The notes under the pieces: model-generated
Seen by the model: only the letters and a program-made list of their open reading frames with translations
The model's database searches: none
What the model was told of the DNA's origin: nothing
Position numbers and translations under genes: made by a program
From: Aquimarina agarilytica ZC1
GTDB taxonomy: Bacteria > Bacteroidota > Bacteroidia > Flavobacteriales > Flavobacteriaceae
Length of the DNA: 64,000 bases
Assembly (NCBI RefSeq): GCF_000255455.1
Contig: NZ_JH621260.1
Span: 1-64,000, forward strand
Direction: 5' to 3'
Part shown: piece by piece, positions 61,289 through 64,000 of the stretch
Layout of the letters: every line of letters starts with the position of its first letter
How positions within the stretch are numbered: the first letter of the stretch is position 1

Positions 61289-61726
61289 CTACACCCCAAA
61301 TTGCCTTAAATGATGATCGAGGTGCTTGTATTCTAAAATGCCCCATTGATCGTGGGTAAACGTTCCAAAAAGTGGATGTGGATTCCAATCGGTTCTATCT
61401 TTTAATTGATGAGTTTGTTCAATTAAGTCAATAATTTTAGATTTTTCGTTATCAAAATCTTTTTGTTCTGTAGCTACTAAACCTTTAGCCGTGGGGAGGT
61501 TTTTTTTGAATGGGCGCTCATTATAAAGTGTTTTTTTAAACAGTTTCATAAAAAATTTACCATTACCTAAATTTTCGTTCTTTATAGCAATTTTTAACGG
61601 ATATTGACAATGCCAAAGCATTTGTCCCGAGTTCATTTTTCCCCATTGAGCGGCACTTTTTTCTGAAAGTTGATCAATACGATTTTTTATTTCTTCCTTT
61701 GCTTGATAGTCAAAGATTGATTTCAT
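61289..61726 (-). CDS. DUF1569 (DinB-like) protein
   Basis: A 145-residue protein with SAAQWGKMNSGQMLWHCQYPLKIAI and HPLFGTFTHDQWGILEYKHLDHHLRQFGV, the conserved His-rich ends of the DUF1569/DinB-like four-helix family, where the histidines can bind a metal. Cytoplasmic; activity unknown. Transcribed alone, between the mpl-DUF4870 unit and the IS200 remnant. Confidence 0.87.
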   Translation of the reverse strand: MKSIFDYQAKEEIKNRIDQLSEKSAAQWGKMNSGQMLWHCQYPLKIAIKNENLGNGKFFMKLFKKTLYNERPFKKNLPTAKGLVATEQKDFDNEKSKIIDLIEQTHQLKDRTDWNPHPLFGTFTHDQWGILEYKHLDHHLRQFGV

Positions 61727-61851
61727 TGTTTATTTTTTTAATTAGCATATTAAAAATAAACAATATCAAATGAAATTTATTACTCATAACAAATTAAAAT
61801 AATACTATTTAATAAAGCATAAGTATTTATTCGCTATCAGGTTTAATACCT

Positions 61852-61865
61852 CGAGGCTTGCCTCG
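61852..61865 (+). repeat. Left-end hairpin of the IS200-like remnant
   Basis: CGAGGC/GCCTCG with a TT tip, 25 nt before the transposase ATG. Such subterminal hairpins are bound by TnpA in this family. Confidence 0.6.
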
Positions 61866-61890
61866 TTAATTATTACTATTTTGTGACTCG

Positions 61891-62186
61891 ATGTCCCAAA
61901 ATAGTAAATATATCCATAAGAGTCATAATGTTACAGTTTTGCTGTATCATTTGGTGAGTAGTGCTAAATATGGAAGAGTAGTATTTTGATAGCACGGGAA
62001 GTTTTTCGACGTTGCCCAGAGGTGAAAAAACAATTATGGGGAGGCGAATTTTGGGGCAAGGGGTATTTTGTTAATACAGTTGGTCAACATGGCACAGAAC
62101 AGATGATTGCAAAATATGTCAAAAATCAAGGGATTGAAGAAGAGTATAAGGTTTTGAAAAAAGATAATCAGCTAAAATTATTTTAA
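61891..62186 (+). pseudogene. IS200/IS605 Y1 transposase (tnpA) with internal deletion
   Basis: From ATG 61891 the frame reads MSQNSKYIHKSHNVTVLLYHLV..KYGRVVF and stops at TGA 61987-61989. In another frame from 61986 the C-terminal part continues: IAREVFRRCPEVKKQLWGGEFWGKGYFVNTVGQHGTEQMIAKYVKNQG, ending at 62186. Compared with a normal TnpA of about 150 residues, roughly the middle third is gone, including the HUH metal-binding motif; the catalytic Tyr (in YVKNQG) remains. It cannot make an active enzyme. Confidence 0.85.
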
Positions 62187-62188
62187 TG

Positions 62189-62209
62189 CCTCGTGGGCTT
62201 GCCCCGAGG
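62189..62209 (+). repeat. Right-end hairpin of the IS200-like remnant
   Basis: CCTCG, bulged T, GGGC, TT tip, GCCCCGAGG. It begins 2 nt after the transposase stop. A stem with an unpaired T is characteristic of IS608-type ends. Confidence 0.65.
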
Positions 62210-62270
62210 ATTATTTACTTGTTTGTTTTTAAGTGATTTGTGTTTGTTACTTTTAGGAAAGCAAAAGTAT

Positions 62271-62417
62271 TTAGACCACTTTAACCATTGATTGCTCTAG
62301 TTTAGTTATTAGTTTTTTGCGAACTTCAACAGATTTCAAAATATTATCTAACGATCTTCTGGTTACTACCGAATTTTTATTGGTTGCATTAAAATTTGGG
62401 GTTGGATAAAGTTCCAT
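62271..62417 (-). CDS. Possible small basic protein of 48 residues
   Basis: A short ORF (ATG at 62417, TAA at 62271) starting MELYPTPNFNATNKNSVV and continuing with a helix-like TRRSLDNILKSVEVRKKLITKLEQS. It fills the otherwise empty gap between the IS remnant and radC. Codon use and amino-acid content look protein-like, but I do not recognise a family. Could be a conserved small protein or chance. Confidence 0.4.
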   Translation of the reverse strand: MELYPTPNFNATNKNSVVTRRSLDNILKSVEVRKKLITKLEQSMVKVV

Positions 62418-62632
62418 TTTTGAGTTTTTTAAGATTAGATTATTAGTTAGTATGTTATTAGTAAAACAAATGAGGATAAAAAAACCCTACTTAATTTTTA
62501 GTATGTGTGCTGTTTTTATTAAAATAATAAAATAACCTGTGGAAAAATGAGGAAATTTCAATAGTGTTTTTTTTGAGAAGAGATTGAAGTAGCTTTTTTA
62601 GATTTTTGAATAAAATAATTAACTTGTTCGTT

Positions 62633-63325
62633 ATGAGTGATTTTAATTTTCCAATAACACAATGGAGCGAGGCCGATAAACCAAGAGAAAAACTAGTAGA
62701 GCGCGGGAAAAAATCTTTGACAGATGCAGAATTACTCGGAATATTAATAGGTTCGGGTAGTAGGAATGAATCTGCGGTGAATTTATGTAAACGTATTTTA
62801 GCCAGTGTGGATAATAATTTAAATGAGCTTTCACGATTATCAGTAGCTCAGCTCACTAAGTTTAAAGGTATTGGCGAAGCCAAGGCGATTACTATTGTAG
62901 CGGGTTTGGAAATTGGCAGAAGACAGCAATTGCAAGATGTGCCTTTGCAGCCAGTAATTACTTCGAGTAATGATGCTTTTGTTTTAATGCAACCTTTAAT
63001 AGGTGATCTAAATCATGAAGAATTTTGGGTGGTGTTTTTAAATAATGCCAATAAGGTGATTCATCGAAAAATGTTAAGTAGTGGTGGGCAAACAGGGACA
63101 TTGATTGATGTGCGCATGGTGTTTAAATTAGCGTTGGAAATTTCGGCTGTAGCATTAATACTTGTACATAATCACCCAAGTGGTAAATTAATACCAAGCC
63201 AAGCAGATATTCAAATTACTGAACAAATCAAAAATGCAGGTGTAGTATTAACCATAAAAGTATTGGATCATTTAATTGTTACCGAAAAAGATTATTATAG
63301 CTTTGCTGATAAAGGAAGTTTATAA
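62633..63325 (+). CDS. radC: RadC/JAB-domain protein
   Basis: A 230-residue RadC family protein. I start at the ATG at 62633 (MSDFNFPITQWSEADKPREKL); an upstream TTG in frame adds an unlikely leader. The N-terminal helix-hairpin-helix-like part has LTDAELLGILIGSGS and LTKFKGIGEAKAITIVAGLEIGRR. The JAMM-type metal motif is ILVHNHPSGKLIPSQADI with the preceding Glu in LEISAVA. Despite its name the role in repair is not proven; members are often linked with mobile or accessory regions. GNAT follows after 15 nt. Confidence 0.94.
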   Translation: MSDFNFPITQWSEADKPREKLVERGKKSLTDAELLGILIGSGSRNESAVNLCKRILASVDNNLNELSRLSVAQLTKFKGIGEAKAITIVAGLEIGRRQQLQDVPLQPVITSSNDAFVLMQPLIGDLNHEEFWVVFLNNANKVIHRKMLSSGGQTGTLIDVRMVFKLALEISAVALILVHNHPSGKLIPSQADIQITEQIKNAGVVLTIKVLDHLIVTEKDYYSFADKGSL

Positions 63326-63340
63326 CCACTAATTTTAGTA

Positions 63341-63835
63341 ATGATACGAAATGCGACTTTAGAAGATGCTTTTGAATTAGCAGAGATTTACAATTATTAT
63401 ATTCTTAATTCAACGATTACTTTTGAAGAGACAAGGATTGATGCTGAAGAAATGAAAAGTAGAATGGAGTCAATAATTGAAGAGTTTCCTTGGCTTGTTT
63501 ATGAATCAAATGGACAAATAATAGGATATGCTTATGCCTCAAAATGGAAAGGACGTTGTGCATACAAGCATTCGGTTGAAAGTACGGTGTATTTAAAAAA
63601 TGGCGAAGAAGCCAAAGGAGTGGGGACTTTATTGTATACTGAGTTGATAAAACGTCTTTCTAAAATTCAGATTCATGCAATAATAGGTGGTATAGCACTT
63701 CCTAATAAAGCTAGTATTAGTTTGCATAAAAAATTAGGGTTTCAACAGGTGGCTCATTTTAAGGAAGTGGGCTATAAATTTGAAAAATGGATTGATGTTA
63801 CTTATTGGGAATTACTAATTAATAATCACAAGTAG
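63341..63835 (+). CDS. GNAT N-acetyltransferase, phosphinothricin acetyltransferase-like
   Basis: A 164-residue acetyltransferase. RNATLEDAFELAEIYNYYILNSTITFEET and the GYAYASKWKGRCAYKHSVESTVYL segment match the Pat/Bar-type subfamily, with the acetyl-CoA loop KGVGTLLYTELI and ending LGFQQVAHFKEVGYKFEKWIDVTYWE. Such enzymes acetylate amino acids or related amines; the natural substrate is unknown and herbicide resistance is not implied. Confidence 0.92.
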   Translation: MIRNATLEDAFELAEIYNYYILNSTITFEETRIDAEEMKSRMESIIEEFPWLVYESNGQIIGYAYASKWKGRCAYKHSVESTVYLKNGEEAKGVGTLLYTELIKRLSKIQIHAIIGGIALPNKASISLHKKLGFQQVAHFKEVGYKFEKWIDVTYWELLINNHK

Positions 63836-63852
63836 TTCAGAAAAAAAGAAAT

Positions 63853-64000
63853 ATGCTGTTAATTTATACGCAAAAAACAAGTCCACGGTTACGTTATATT
63901 GCCAAGCAATTATTTGAACGTATTTTGGGTATATCGGTTGATTTTACCACTAAAATTGAAAGCTTTGTTGCTCATAATGGACCTAAATTGTCTTATGGAA
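63853..64000 (+). CDS. N-terminal fragment, probable polysaccharide deacetylase-family protein (cut by window end)
   Basis: From an ATG at 63853 the frame stays open to the last base (49 codons): MLLIYTQKTSPRLRYIAKQL, then FERILGISVDFTTKIESF and VAHNGPKLSYG. This opening resembles the N-terminal domain that precedes the deacetylase domain in a Bacteroidota polysaccharide deacetylase family; the catalytic part lies outside the window, so the call is tentative. It starts 17 nt after the GNAT stop and is probably in the radC-GNAT transcript. Confidence 0.5.
   Translation, partial: MLLIYTQKTSPRLRYIAKQLFERILGISVDFTTKIESFVAHNGPKLSYG

Larger units (their letters stand above)
61848..62215 (+). mobile_element. 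Decayed IS200/IS605-family insertion sequence
   Basis: Both ends still carry hairpins of the kind used by IS200/IS605 elements. The left is CGAGGC-TT-GCCTCG (61852-61865). The right is CCTCGTGGGC-TT-GCCCCGAGG (62189-62209) with a single bulged T at 62194. Between them is a transposase gene with an internal deletion. The two hairpins share the GGC-TT-GCC tip. No accessory tnpB is present. Boundaries are approximate. Confidence 0.75.

Overview
The window looks like chromosomal DNA of a member of the Bacteroidota, almost certainly family Flavobacteriaceae and probably marine. The reasons are low GC throughout, promoters of the type TTG-N(16-23)-TAnnTTTG, a GldH gliding lipoprotein, a type IX secretion (T9SS) C-terminal sorting domain, many short SPII lipoproteins, a SusC-type signature and the gene order ricT-gldH-penicillin-binding protein 1A. 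I cannot name a genus from the sequence alone.

Layout. 1-2.3 kb: two tandem paralogous Ig-like lipoprotein genes (the first cut by the window edge), each followed by a copy of the same terminator. 2.3-8.2 kb: trhO, then ricT-gldH-PBP1A. 8.6-10.9 kb: a T9SS-exported beta-helix protein with Ig-like and fascin-like modules. 11-13.2 kb: 3-oxoacid CoA-transferase subunits split by a 1-Cys peroxiredoxin. 13.4-18.1 kb (minus): AraC regulator, serine hydrolase, PolB-type exonuclease and a duplicated oligopeptide ABC ATPase. 18.3-24.2 kb: heme biosynthesis hemA-hemC-hemD-hemE, a surface-type lipoprotein, then hemF, which overlaps a convergent BLUF photoreceptor gene. 24.6-30.2 kb: a thioester alpha-2-macroglobulin lipoprotein. 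30.4-35.2 kb: surface-sugar genes (WbpB/WbpD-like pair, GT4), a KAS III-like enzyme and a truncated hemoglobin. 35.7-42.4 kb: gcvP, a UbiA-like protein, an ECF sigma factor with a zinc anti-sigma-like partner, and an M3 peptidase. 42.4-43.4 kb: a 1-kb region without protein genes. 43.4-47.9 kb: purK-purE, adk, obgE and a DUF4136 lipoprotein. 48-55.4 kb: a TonB-C-like exported protein and a second, giant alpha-2-macroglobulin. 55.6-64 kb: a membrane acyltransferase-like protein, PhzF, TPR protein, a nonsense-broken RhuM-Fic gene, mpl, DUF4870, DUF1569, a decayed IS200/IS605 element, radC, GNAT and the start of a probable polysaccharide deacetylase.

How the genes work together. Most of the window is core metabolism (tetrapyrrole, purine, glycine cleavage, nucleotide balance, peptidoglycan synthesis and recycling) and envelope biology (gliding, T9SS export, lipoproteins, alpha-2-macroglobulins, surface sugars). 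The accessory signals are the RhuM-Fic insertion and the IS200 remnant near 58-62 kb.

The strongest candidate for something undescribed is in the 42.4-43.4 kb gap. Two tandem small-RNA-like units each have their own consensus promoter. Each has a hairpin whose stem sequence differs completely between the copies while the pairing is kept, and a 24-25 nt loop that is almost identical between them. Each is followed by a second, terminator-like hairpin. The second candidate is the alpha-2-macroglobulin at 49.0-55.4 kb, which carries an internal SusC-type carboxypeptidase-regulatory domain and TonB-box-like signature and is followed by a gene for an exported TonB-C-like protein. No tRNA, rRNA or CRISPR array was recognised.
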